Shown here: piece after piece, positions 46,281 through 55,185 of the stretch
Numbering within the stretch: position 1 is the stretch's first letter
Layout of the letters: every line of letters starts with the position of its first letter
NCBI GenBank assembly: GCA_046290495.1
Contig: JBKAGT010000005.1
Coordinates: 868,001 to 932,000 of the forward strand
Source of the DNA: PGYR01 sp046290495
GTDB taxonomy: Bacteria > Bacteroidota > Ignavibacteria > Kapaibacteriales > UBA2268
DNA: 64,000 nucleotides
Direction: 5' to 3'
Translations under genes and position numbers: made by a program
The notes under the pieces: model-generated
What the model was told of the DNA's origin: nothing
Databases searched by the model: none
What the model saw: only the letters and a program-made list of their open reading frames with translations

Positions 46281-46347
46281 CTCACTAAGTGAGCCACCCA
46301 CACTAAAGACGTGGCAAGCTCCTCTTTACAAAAAGGGGAATTAATAA
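46281..46347 (+). promoter_or_regulatory. Stem-loop cluster upstream of the copper-efflux operon
   Basis: Three short inverted repeats lie in tandem: CTCACTAAGTGAG (46281-46293), GCCAC/GTGGC (46293-46297 with 46311-46315) and TCCTCTTT/AAAAGGGGA (8 bp with one G-U pair, around 46320-46339). The last is followed by AT-rich sequence. The 13-base palindrome could be an operator and the last stem an attenuator. Intergenic repeat DNA of the genome is the alternative. Confidence 0.35.
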
Positions 46348-46424
46348 AAGTATTTTTTTTCATTAAACAATATACCAAAACCAGCCCAAAACAACAAATT
46401 CATAATATTTTCGTAAATTGGACT

Positions 46425-46853
46425 ATGTCTCGTTACACAAACATACTATCAGCTATTTTGATATTGGTGTTCACACTCTCAACAACTGGGATTGTGATGA
46501 ACAAACACAAATGCAAAGGAAATGTAAAAGGCGTTTCTGCCTTTGTGCAGCCGGAGCAGTGCGAACATAGTGAACAAGCCACTGAGCAGATGCCTAAGTG
46601 CCACCAAAAGCAAGAAAAAGAAAAGAAAAAATGTTGCGAGAATGACTCCGAACAGCTTAAAAACACGGAGCAGACGCTAACATACCACAAAATCTCAATA
46701 GAGAAGCAGTTAGTGCTAACAGCTGCAATCTATGCTTTTTCACCCGATATTATAGGTGAAAAAACGGTTGACAAATCATCCACTTATGAGCAGCCGCCGC
46801 CGAAAACACAGCGGCAATTACTCCACAAAATATACGAACAATACCTAATCTAA
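46425..46853 (+). CDS. HYC_CC_PP-type small protein of the metal-efflux operon
   Basis: The start at 46425 (MSRYTNILSAI) gives a 142-residue exported protein. The longer frame from a GTG at 46311 runs through leader hairpins. Family signs are a TTGIVMNKHKC motif after the leader (in place of the usual HYC), KKCCEND in the middle and a PPP run (EQPPPKTQ) near the end. These Cys/His-rich proteins sit next to CusA-type pumps in Bacteroidota and probably bind the metal, though the exact role is unproven. It is followed 58 bases later by cusA. Confidence 0.7.
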   Translation: MSRYTNILSAILILVFTLSTTGIVMNKHKCKGNVKGVSAFVQPEQCEHSEQATEQMPKCHQKQEKEKKKCCENDSEQLKNTEQTLTYHKISIEKQLVLTAAIYAFSPDIIGEKTVDKSSTYEQPPPKTQRQLLHKIYEQYLI

Positions 46854-46911
46854 ACTCTATTTTTCTGAAGAAGTTGAATACCTTTTTTGAAAAATTATTG
46901 GAGTTTTTATC

Positions 46912-49900
46912 GTGGTCAATCAGATCATAAAATTTTTTCTAGACAATAGACTTATTACATTTCTATTGCTATCATTATTAGTGCTATGGGGCATAGCTGT
47001 TTCCCCTTTCAATTGGGAAGCAACGGACAGTATTAATGCACCTGTTGCTGTGGATGCTATACCAGACATTGGCGAAAACCAACAGATTGTTTTCACCGAT
47101 TGGTCTGGGCGTTCACCACAGGATATTGACAACCAAATCACTTATCCACTAACTACTTACTTGCTTGGAATACCTGGCGTTAAGTCTATTCGTAGTTCCT
47201 CTATGTTCGGTATATCAAGTATCTATATTATATTCGAAGACGACGTAGAATACTATTGGAGTAGAACTCGGATATTAGAGAAACTGAACTCTATTCCCTT
47301 TGGCTTGCTGCCCGATGGTGTCTCCCCTGCTCTGGGACCAGATGCTACTGCACTCGGTCAGGTCTATTGGTACACACTGGAAGGCAGAGACGAAGACGGC
47401 AACCCGGCTGGTGGTTGGGATTTGGATGAACTCCGCTCAGTGCAAGATTTCTATGTAAAATATGGGCTAAATTCAGCCAAAGGTGTGTCCGAAGTGGCCT
47501 CCGTTGGTGGGTTTGTGCGTGAGTATCAGGTAGATGTGAAGCCAGAAGCACTTCGTCAATTCGGTATCAGTATAGAACAAGTGATTGACGCTGTTCAGAA
47601 ATCAAACAAGGACGTAGGTGCTAAGACTATGGAGATAAACAAGGTGGAATACCTGATCCGTGGGCTTGGCTACATCAAAAGCATAGAAGATTTGGAACAA
47701 GCAGTTGTCCGCACGGTTGACAACACTCCTATAACCATCAAAGATATTGCAATAGTAAAGCTTGGGCCAGCTGACCGACGTGGTATGCTTGACAAAAATG
47801 GCTACGAAGCAGTTGGTGGTGTTGTGGTCGCTCGCTATGGTGCTAACCCAATGGAAGTGATAGAGAATGTGAAAGAAAAGATTGCCGAAATCTCAAAAGG
47901 GCTGCCACAAAAAGAATTAGCTGATGGTACTATATCTAAGCTGGAGATTGTTCCTTTCTACGATCGTTCCACATTGATACAAGAAACGCTACACACGTTG
48001 GAAGAAGCCCTTTCCCTTGAAATATTAATTACTATCATCGTAATATTGCTGATGGTCGCTAATATTAGGGCTTCAGTGGTTATTACTATTGTGCTCCCCG
48101 TTTCAATACTAATGGTATTCATAGCAATGAAATATGCTGGAGTAACTGCAAATATTGTGGCACTTTCGGGTATTGCCATAGCCATTGGTACTATGGTTGA
48201 CTTGGCAATTATATTAGTAGAAAACATAGTGAAATACCGCGAGGAACATCCAGATATGAAGCTGTTGGATGCTATATATACTGGTAGTGCGGAAGTTAGT
48301 ACGTCGATTTTGACTGCAGTTACGACTACAATTATTAGCTTTGTACCCGTGTTTATGTTGCAGGGTGCAGAGGGCAAATTATTTATACCACTTGCATTTA
48401 CTAAAACATTCGCTCTTATAGCTGCCGTGATTGTTACGTTGCTAATAATTCCAGCCATCACTTATGTGCTATTTTCCATTAGAAATAAGTCAAACACTAA
48501 GAGCTACATTCTTCCAATTGGGGTTATATTGCTTGGTGTTGGCTCTGTCTTTTTCATCTCAACAATCGTTAGTATTACTATAGTTGCTATAGGGGTATTG
48601 CTTTTCATAGCTGAGAAAAGTCCAGAGAAAAAAGGCCTGATTTCGGGTGTTAATATTTACCTTTCCACTTTCCTTGTGGCTTATGTTTTGGCTGACTATT
48701 GGATGCCTCTTGGACCTTCGGAATCATTATTGCTAAACTTTATTTTCGTGGCATTAATGATTGCCGTGATTATAGGACTTTTCAAATTAACAATTCGATA
48801 TTATGAATCGATACTCAGATGGTGTTTAGAAAATAAACTAATATTCCTTTCTATACCAACATTTATCTTATTCTTGGGTATTATGTCATGGTTCGGTTTC
48901 CCAAAAATCTTTAGCTTTGTTGGCAGTGGGTTCAACGCTGTTGGGGTTGATGTAGAGAATACTAAAGCATGGAATAATATGTCATCGCTTTTCCCTGGAC
49001 TTGGTGAGGAGTTTATGCCTGCGTTGGACGAAGGATCATTCTTACTAATGCCTACTTCAATGCCATACACTGGGGTGCAGAAGAATCGTGAGTTATTGCA
49101 GAACTTAGACCTTGCCGTGCAGCAAATTCCAGAAGTGGCAATGGTGGTAGGTAAAGCAGGAAGAGTGGAAAGTGCACTCGACCCAGCACCGCTATCAATG
49201 TTTGAAAATATAGTCAATTATAAGTCAGAGTATGTCACAGATGAAGACGGTAGTAGACTGAAATTCAAAGTAGATGACGACGGCAACTTCATCACCAATT
49301 ATGGTGACACATTCGACAATGAAACTGCTATATTAAGTGGACTTGAAATTGATGATTTGATTGAAGATGAAGACGGCGAGAATTACAGACAGTGGCGGAA
49401 AGCAATAAAAAACACTGATGATATATGGAATGAGATAGTGAAACATAGCGATTTCCCAGAGATTACATCAGCACCAAAGTTGCAACCGATTGAAACAAGA
49501 TTGGTTATGCTTCAAACAGGAATGCGTGCACCTATGGGAATTAAGGTCTATGGCCAAGATTTGGAGACAATAGAGTCATTCGGATTGAAATTAGAAGAAG
49601 TACTAAAAAATGTACCATCTGTAAAATCGGAAGCAGTTTTTGCTGATAGAGTTGTTGGGAAACCATACATTCATATTAATATAGACAGGAATGCTATTGC
49701 TCGCTATGGGTTGAAAGTCAATGATATTCAGAATGTAATAGAGACGGCAATTGGTGGCATACCACTCACCAAGACTGTGGAGGGTAGAGAGCGGTATTCA
49801 ATTAGAGTACGTTACCCAAGGGAGCTGCGTGATGAACCCGATGAATTGCTCAGGACTTATGTAGCAACTCCAGGTGGTTCGCAGATTCCGCTTTCGCAAT

Positions 49901-50706
49901 TAGTAGAATTGGAATATGTAAAAGGCCCACAAGTGATTAAGAGTGAGAATACTTTTCTCACAAGTTATGTACTGCTCGACAAGCGAGATGGCTACGCTGA
50001 AGTCAATGTCGTTGAAGATGCCGAAAGGGAGATACAATCAGCAATTAGGAATGGAAGATTGACAATACCGAGTGGTGTGAGCTATCAGTTCTCTGGGAAT
50101 TATGAGAATCAACAGCGAGCGGCAAAGCGATTGTCAATCATAATACCAATAGTATTTGTAGTGATATTTATTGTTCTCTATTTGCAGTTCCGTTCTGTAG
50201 CTACTAGCTTAATGGTTTTCACAGGAATCGCGGTTGCCCTTGCTGGTGGCTTTTCTATGCTGTGGCTCTACGGTCAGCATTGGTTTGCAGATTTTAGCTT
50301 GTTCGGCACTAATTTGCGAGACTTATTCCAGATGGGAACTGTTAACCTAAGTGTTGCCGTTTGGGTTGGATTCATTGCCTTATTCGGTATAGCCACTGAT
50401 GACGGTGTAGTAATGGCGACTTACTTGAGGGACAATTTTGCAGGAACTAAGCCAAAGGACAAAAAGCAGATAAGAGATTTGACTGTGGAAGCTGGAAAGA
50501 GGAGAGTTCGCCCTTGCCTTATGACTACTGCAACTACACTAATTGCACTGATACCAATACTAACAAGTACAGGTAGAGGTTCTGATATCATGATACCTAT
50601 GGCAATACCAGCATTTGGAGGCATGACGATTGCTATAATTACAATCTTCGTAGTGCCGGTATTGTATTCAGCTTGGGAAGAAAGAAAACTGGAGGTAGAA
50701 AAATGA
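46912..50706 (+). CDS. cusA: CusA/CzcA-type heavy-metal RND efflux pump
   Basis: The 1,264-residue inner-membrane pump starts at a GTG with GGAG ten bases upstream. HME-RND landmarks are DAIPDIGENQQIVFTDW in the first periplasmic loop, IAIAIGTMVDLAIILVENI in TM4, and EEFMPALDEGSFLLMPTSM in the second loop. GIATDDGVVMATYL lies in TM10. Methionines in the MPTSMP region suit Cu(I)/Ag(I) transport. The chain is about 200 residues longer than E. coli CusA; residues about 530-625 add a run of extra hydrophobic helices between TM6 and TM7, and there is further extra sequence around 660-690 and 790-850. Its 3' end overlaps cusC by 4 bases. Confidence 0.9.
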   Translation: MVNQIIKFFLDNRLITFLLLSLLVLWGIAVSPFNWEATDSINAPVAVDAIPDIGENQQIVFTDWSGRSPQDIDNQITYPLTTYLLGIPGVKSIRSSSMFGISSIYIIFEDDVEYYWSRTRILEKLNSIPFGLLPDGVSPALGPDATALGQVYWYTLEGRDEDGNPAGGWDLDELRSVQDFYVKYGLNSAKGVSEVASVGGFVREYQVDVKPEALRQFGISIEQVIDAVQKSNKDVGAKTMEINKVEYLIRGLGYIKSIEDLEQAVVRTVDNTPITIKDIAIVKLGPADRRGMLDKNGYEAVGGVVVARYGANPMEVIENVKEKIAEISKGLPQKELADGTISKLEIVPFYDRSTLIQETLHTLEEALSLEILITIIVILLMVANIRASVVITIVLPVSILMVFIAMKYAGVTANIVALSGIAIAIGTMVDLAIILVENIVKYREEHPDMKLLDAIYTGSAEVSTSILTAVTTTIISFVPVFMLQGAEGKLFIPLAFTKTFALIAAVIVTLLIIPAITYVLFSIRNKSNTKSYILPIGVILLGVGSVFFISTIVSITIVAIGVLLFIAEKSPEKKGLISGVNIYLSTFLVAYVLADYWMPLGPSESLLLNFIFVALMIAVIIGLFKLTIRYYESILRWCLENKLIFLSIPTFILFLGIMSWFGFPKIFSFVGSGFNAVGVDVENTKAWNNMSSLFPGLGEEFMPALDEGSFLLMPTSMPYTGVQKNRELLQNLDLAVQQIPEVAMVVGKAGRVESALDPAPLSMFENIVNYKSEYVTDEDGSRLKFKVDDDGNFITNYGDTFDNETAILSGLEIDDLIEDEDGENYRQWRKAIKNTDDIWNEIVKHSDFPEITSAPKLQPIETRLVMLQTGMRAPMGIKVYGQDLETIESFGLKLEEVLKNVPSVKSEAVFADRVVGKPYIHINIDRNAIARYGLKVNDIQNVIETAIGGIPLTKTVEGRERYSIRVRYPRELRDEPDELLRTYVATPGGSQIPLSQLVELEYVKGPQVIKSENTFLTSYVLLDKRDGYAEVNVVEDAEREIQSAIRNGRLTIPSGVSYQFSGNYENQQRAAKRLSIIIPIVFVVIFIVLYLQFRSVATSLMVFTGIAVALAGGFSMLWLYGQHWFADFSLFGTNLRDLFQMGTVNLSVAVWVGFIALFGIATDDGVVMATYLRDNFAGTKPKDKKQIRDLTVEAGKRRVRPCLMTTATTLIALIPILTSTGRGSDIMIPMAIPAFGGMTIAIITIFVVPVLYSAWEERKLEVEK

Positions 50707-51920
50707 GATATTTACTAATGATATTGATGCTTGTATTCTCAGTTGGTCTTAAATCTCAGACTTTAGAAGAATACCTGAAAGAAGCTGAGAATAACAACAT
50801 AGAATTAAAGGCAAAGTACATAGAGTATGAGCAGAGCCTTCTAAATGCACCACAGGTTGCGGCTATGCCTAATCCTACTTTGGATATTGGAGTATTTGTT
50901 ACTCGTCCATATACACGGTTAGGTCCTCAGAACTTCAAGCTGTCATTAGCACAGAAACTTCCATGGTTTGGCACTTTGAGTAAATATGAGCAGGAGAGTC
51001 TAAAACTGGCGGAGGCAAAAAGACTAGATTATGAAGCAAAGAAAGATGAGATATTCTATAAGATTAGAGTAAAGTTAATCGAGCTTCATGAAGTGAACGA
51101 AATGAAGAAATATTATGTAGAGTCACTGGCACTCTCGCAATACCTGAGACCTATCGTTAAAACTAAGGTTGAAGTCAACAAAGCCAATTTGACAGAGCTA
51201 TTGAAATTGGATTTGAAGATTAGTGAATTAGAAACAGAAATCGAGCTTTTAGAATTAGATCAGATACCAATTAAACAAGAGTTGAGGCAATTACTTAATC
51301 GTGATAGTATAGATAGTATAACCTCATCAGAATATATAAATATAAACTATGACAGAGCTAAGTATTTAGAAAAACTCGCTGGCTCTCCATCTATTCTCAA
51401 ATTGAATCAATTGCAACAAGCAGCTAAAATAAGAGCTGAGGCAGCTGATTCGGAATCAAACCCTGATATAGTTGTCGGCTTAGAATACACGAATCTTAGT
51501 CCTTTGGAAAATATAGAAATCGAGAATAACGGGATGGACATATTTATGCCAAGGATTGGCATTTCTATACCATTTTTCAATGATAGCTATTCTGCTAAGA
51601 AAGAACAATCTGTTGCTATTGCACAGCAATACGAATATGAGCAAGCTGATTTGAGAAATAAATTAATATCAGAATATGAAGGAGTTGATTCGAGGATAGC
51701 ATCACAATCAAAAAGAATTGAATTATACAAAAAGCAAATTGAGAAATCAGAACAAATAAAAGAGCTGATTATGGAAGAATATAGCTCAATTATGAATCAA
51801 GAAATAGATGAAATATTAGAAATAGAAGATTCAATAGTAAATTACAAACTGCTAATGTTAGAAGCAGAAACAAGTAGTTTGAAGTTAAAAGCTCAGCTAT
51901 TGAAGATAGTAGGAGATTAA
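50703..51920 (+). CDS. cusC: CusC/TolC-family outer-membrane efflux protein
   Basis: The ATG at 50703 overlaps the cusA stop (ATGA) and has GGAGG in front. The product is 405 residues with a signal peptide ending near GLKSQ. Long helices with heptad character (for example ELLKLDLKISELETEIELL) and two repeats of the TolC fold follow. NPTLDIGVFV and NPDIVVGLEYTNL mark equivalent strand entries. It forms the outer-membrane channel of the tripartite pump. Confidence 0.87.
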   Translation: MRYLLMILMLVFSVGLKSQTLEEYLKEAENNNIELKAKYIEYEQSLLNAPQVAAMPNPTLDIGVFVTRPYTRLGPQNFKLSLAQKLPWFGTLSKYEQESLKLAEAKRLDYEAKKDEIFYKIRVKLIELHEVNEMKKYYVESLALSQYLRPIVKTKVEVNKANLTELLKLDLKISELETEIELLELDQIPIKQELRQLLNRDSIDSITSSEYININYDRAKYLEKLAGSPSILKLNQLQQAAKIRAEAADSESNPDIVVGLEYTNLSPLENIEIENNGMDIFMPRIGISIPFFNDSYSAKKEQSVAIAQQYEYEQADLRNKLISEYEGVDSRIASQSKRIELYKKQIEKSEQIKELIMEEYSSIMNQEIDEILEIEDSIVNYKLLMLEAETSSLKLKAQLLKIVGD

Positions 51921-51921
51921 A

Positions 51922-53619
51922 ATGAAAAAATATATAATCACAGTATTAGCATTAGTAGTTGGGTTAGGATTAGGATGGGTGTTTTTCGCTGGTGAAAGCC
52001 CAGAACCCAAAAACGACAACAGTGAAGAAACAGCCGAATTTTGGACGTGCTCTATGCACCCAAATGTAAGAAGCCAAGAACCTGGTGACTGCCCCCTATG
52101 TGGTATGGACTTGATTCCTGCCATATCAGGTGGTTCGGAGGTGGACAACTCGGCTATTACTCTCTCGGATAATCAGATACGCATAGCTAACATTAGTACA
52201 ATTAAGGTAGGCAGTTCATCTACTAATAGCTTTGTTACTCTGAGTGGTAAAATTGAAATAGATGAACGTAAAAAATTCACTCAGCCATCGCATTTTTCTG
52301 GAAGGGTAGAACAGCTAAACGTAAACTATACTGGTGCTACTGTAAGTAGTGGTCAGAAAATTGCATCGATTTATTCGCCTGAGTTAGTACTAATGCAAAG
52401 GGAACTGCTATCAGCTTACAAAGAAAAAGAGTTTAATCCAGACTTATATAACTCGATTGTAAGAAAGTTAAAAAGAAAGAAGGTACATGATGAGCAGATA
52501 AAGAAGATAATTGAAAGTGGAGAAGTGGAAGAAAGATTTGATTTGTATTCTCATTATTCCGGAGTAGTTACCAATCTATTCATCAGCAATGGTGATCACG
52601 TTTCTATGGGAGCCCCCATAATAGAGTTAGCAAACCTTAATAATTTATGGGTAGAATTTGACGCGTATGAAAGTGACTTGGCAGAAGTTGAAATAGGTGA
52701 TATCATTGAATTTGAAGTGCCGGCATACCCAAATAAGAAATTCAAAAGCAGAATTAATTATATAGACCCACTAATCAACAATGATACTAGAACGGCGAAA
52801 GTACGTGGTAGCATAAGTAATAGTTCAGGGCTATTGAAACCCAAAATGTTAGTCAGTGGAACGGTCAACAGCAGCTCTGATAGTGAAACGATAATTATTC
52901 CAAAATCTGCTGTCCTATGGACTGGCGAGCGTTCTATTGTATATGTAAAAGTGCCTAACACAGATGAACATATTTTTGAGGCAAGAGAAGTGAAAATTGG
53001 TAAACTAACCGATGCAGGTTACCCAGTACTAAATGGTTTGGAGATGGGTGAATTGATTGCAACTAGTGGTGCCTTCTCAATTGATGCGGCAGCACAAATA
53101 GCTGGGAAAAAGAGCATGATGACAATGGAGGGAGGAAAGAAAAAGAACAAGAAAACAAAACACAAGCACAAGACTGAGAAGAAGAATTCTGTTGATTTAT
53201 CAGGAATGCTACCAAATTATATGGAACTGCAAGAAGCTTTTGTGGATACAGATTTACCAAAAGCGAAAGAAATTGCTAAGAAATATGCCAACTATATTAT
53301 TAATAACATACTGAATAGCAATGAGCTGAAACAGTCAGATTACGAGCAAGAAGTGGAATCGATAGTTGACTTGTCAAAAGGGATTGCTGAAGATAATGAT
53401 ATAGAAAAAGCGAGGAAGAAATTCAGCAATATTTCAGTTCTGATGATAGACATAATAGATGCCACAAAATCTTATAATGATAAACTATATGTTATGAAGT
53501 GCCCAATGGCAACAGTAGGTGATAGTGCAGTGTGGCTAAGCAAAACGAAAAAGGTGCTGAATCCCTACTATGGTGATAAGATGCTGAACTGTGGTTTTGT
53601 TAAGCGGGAGATAAGGTAA
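51922..53619 (+). CDS. cusB: CusB-type RND membrane-fusion protein with metal-binding extensions
   Basis: The 565-residue protein starts 1 base after cusC, with AGGAG upstream. Its parts in order are an N-terminal anchor (3-22); a heavy-metal-binding domain WTCSMHPNVRSQEPGDCP followed by LCGMDLIP (about 34-60); the adaptor core with hairpin, lipoyl and barrel domains (about 75-400); a Lys/His-rich linker (410-430); and a DUF3347-like helical domain. The tail has the CPMA...WLS...NPY.GDKML.CG pattern, again metal binding. It links the pump to the channel and passes metal. Confidence 0.9.
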   Translation: MKKYIITVLALVVGLGLGWVFFAGESPEPKNDNSEETAEFWTCSMHPNVRSQEPGDCPLCGMDLIPAISGGSEVDNSAITLSDNQIRIANISTIKVGSSSTNSFVTLSGKIEIDERKKFTQPSHFSGRVEQLNVNYTGATVSSGQKIASIYSPELVLMQRELLSAYKEKEFNPDLYNSIVRKLKRKKVHDEQIKKIIESGEVEERFDLYSHYSGVVTNLFISNGDHVSMGAPIIELANLNNLWVEFDAYESDLAEVEIGDIIEFEVPAYPNKKFKSRINYIDPLINNDTRTAKVRGSISNSSGLLKPKMLVSGTVNSSSDSETIIIPKSAVLWTGERSIVYVKVPNTDEHIFEAREVKIGKLTDAGYPVLNGLEMGELIATSGAFSIDAAAQIAGKKSMMTMEGGKKKNKKTKHKHKTEKKNSVDLSGMLPNYMELQEAFVDTDLPKAKEIAKKYANYIINNILNSNELKQSDYEQEVESIVDLSKGIAEDNDIEKARKKFSNISVLMIDIIDATKSYNDKLYVMKCPMATVGDSAVWLSKTKKVLNPYYGDKMLNCGFVKREIR

Positions 53620-53638
53620 TTTTATCAGATAAGTAGAA

Positions 53639-54109
53639 TTAATAACTCACATCATTTTTATGTCCAACATTAAATTCTGGTTGTGTATCTCTAAAGGAAA
53701 TGTATAAGTCTATTTTTTCTTTATTTTTCGTACCTGAAATTAAAACATATTTACTTGAATTAATATCTGATATTTTTATTGTCGTTAAATCTTCAATCAC
53801 TAAAAATATCTGATTCCAAATGATTGTTTCTCGGTTAAACTCCTTTATAATTAGCTTATAACCAGTTGAATCATTTGCTATAATATTTTCAAACACTATT
53901 GAATCCTTATTAGTAACTTTGTTCCTCAAAACTATATCAGCCTCAATACCGAGACTTTTAAAATCATGTAAGTATAATTTCAAAGTTTTAAATCTAGTTG
54001 TCCTGTTTTGTTCAAGAACTTCAATATTACCTAATTCTGTATTATTACAAGAACTAAATAGAACTATAATGCTTAATGTTAAGAATATATTATAAACTTT
54101 TTTATTCAT
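53639..54109 (-). CDS. Putative lipoprotein, 156 aa
   Basis: The protein has a signal peptide with lipobox LFSSCNN (Cys near residue 21). The mature part alternates strands and short turns, without Cys, and matches no family I know. It is convergent with the copper operon (20 bases apart) and is the last of four small leftward genes that follow the 55186 gene. Confidence 0.5.
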   Translation of the reverse strand: MNKKVYNIFLTLSIIVLFSSCNNTELGNIEVLEQNRTTRFKTLKLYLHDFKSLGIEADIVLRNKVTNKDSIVFENIIANDSTGYKLIIKEFNRETIIWNQIFLVIEDLTTIKISDINSSKYVLISGTKNKEKIDLYISFRDTQPEFNVGHKNDVSY

Positions 54110-54144
54110 AATGATGTTTTGTTTTATTTAATGCTGTTGAGCTT

Positions 54145-54441
54145 TTACCATTTATCTTTGAATAATTTTGCTAGATCAAATACAGTCTTGAATAATAAAA
54201 TTAATATACCCCAAGTTACGAAGAATAATGTGAAGATTACCAAATACGGTAGAGTATATCCTGTGTAATGAAAACTATTAAAAACATACGCTGGAAAATG
54301 AATTAATTTATTGTCTTTTATATTTTCATTTACAAACGCACTTATTGGCAGATCAAAGTATATAGGTAAGAACCAATAAAGTAAGCTCACAATCCCTGTT
54401 ATGATAATCAGAAACTTATATTTAATGAATAAGTTTTTCAT
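54145..54441 (-). CDS. Small membrane protein, 98 aa
   Basis: Two hydrophobic helices (about 9-28 and 58-82) are joined by an approximately 30-residue polar loop (YFDLPISAFVNENIKDNKLI). I recognise no family. It lies among small orphan genes, including an Imm32-like immunity gene, so it may be a membrane immunity protein, but that is speculative. Confidence 0.45.
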   Translation of the reverse strand: MKNLFIKYKFLIIITGIVSLLYWFLPIYFDLPISAFVNENIKDNKLIHFPAYVFNSFHYTGYTLPYLVIFTLFFVTWGILILLFKTVFDLAKLFKDKW

Positions 54442-54470
54442 AGTGTATGTTTTTAATTAATCTGAAATTG

Positions 54471-54812
54471 TCAAACAAAAGATTTTATTTCATCTGACAA
54501 ATTCATTACTTCTTTCCATTTGATTGAATCTCTGAAATTCTCAAAATCCCATTCATTTGTCTTTTGTAAATCTAATACTAAGTTGTAAAGTATTATACTT
54601 TTCTCAAACATTTCATTACTTATATGTCCATTTGATAATAATCTTTGTAAACTAGAAATATGTAAAAATGAATGAACCCCAATATCAAACTCTTCATAAA
54701 TATTATAGGCAATAGTTTCATCTGAAGAACTTAATAAATATATCCCACATTTATAAAGTGTATCCATATAACACTCGTATAGTTCTTGTGATGATATTTC
54801 TATTTTTATCAT
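54471..54812 (-). CDS. Hypothetical soluble protein, 113 aa
   Basis: This all-helical acidic protein has one possible Cys pair (YECYMD and YKCG) and no signal peptide. It lies 12 bases downstream of the Imm32-like gene in the same direction. Size and position fit a second immunity protein, but I cannot assign a family. Confidence 0.45.
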   Translation of the reverse strand: MIKIEISSQELYECYMDTLYKCGIYLLSSSDETIAYNIYEEFDIGVHSFLHISSLQRLLSNGHISNEMFEKSIILYNLVLDLQKTNEWDFENFRDSIKWKEVMNLSDEIKSFV

Positions 54813-54824
54813 ATTAATTAGTAT

Positions 54825-55097
54825 TTATTTAGTTTCAATTATTTTTTTTTCTATTATTAACTCTGCTGAATCCTCTTCAAGAGAATTAAATTGATCTAAA
54901 TGAAAATGATATCCACTAGGAATTGACTCTTGAGATAAATTAAGTAAATGATTTGCAAAAGATAATAAACCATCCTTGTTTGCCTTAATATGAATAACAC
55001 CATCTTCTATTCTAGTCTTAATTTCAAAATCATTCTCCCAATTAAATTTAAATCCTTCTTTATTATCGTATTTAGGTATATCAATAGTTATCTGCAT
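54825..55097 (-). CDS. Imm32-like immunity protein
   Basis: The 90-residue soluble protein carries the core pattern of Imm32: HIKANKDGLLSFANHLLNL, then SGYHFHLDQFNSLEE and ELIIEKK. Imm32 proteins neutralise polymorphic toxins. No toxin gene is in reach: the upstream neighbour is a T9SS-secreted protein without a toxin domain. This therefore looks like an orphan immunity gene, of the kind cells keep against neighbours' toxins. Confidence 0.7.
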   Translation of the reverse strand: MQITIDIPKYDNKEGFKFNWENDFEIKTRIEDGVIHIKANKDGLLSFANHLLNLSQESIPSGYHFHLDQFNSLEEDSAELIIEKKIIETK

Positions 55098-55132
55098 AAT
55101 GATCTTTTTCTAATTTTTTATTTCTATAATTT

Positions 55133-55170
55133 TAACAAAAAAAAAGCCAATGACATCAATCATTGACTTT
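55133..55170 (-). terminator. Intrinsic terminator of the 55186 gene
   Basis: AAAGCCAATGA (55143-55153) and TCATTGACTTT (55160-55170) form a stem with one mismatch around the loop CATCAA, and the minus strand continues with a long T-run. It is nearly the same sequence as the terminator after rho. Confidence 0.75.
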
Positions 55171-55185
55171 ATTAATTTAATAAAC

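Noticed and set aside
46311..46424. N-terminal extension of the HYC protein from a GTG at 46311
   Set aside because: It covers leader hairpins; the copied leader at 45527-45607 keeps only the ATG equivalent to 46425 as start.
47958..48461. 167-residue open frame on the minus strand
   Set aside because: It is antisense to cusA membrane segments; the Thr/Ile-rich composition is the reflection of those codons.
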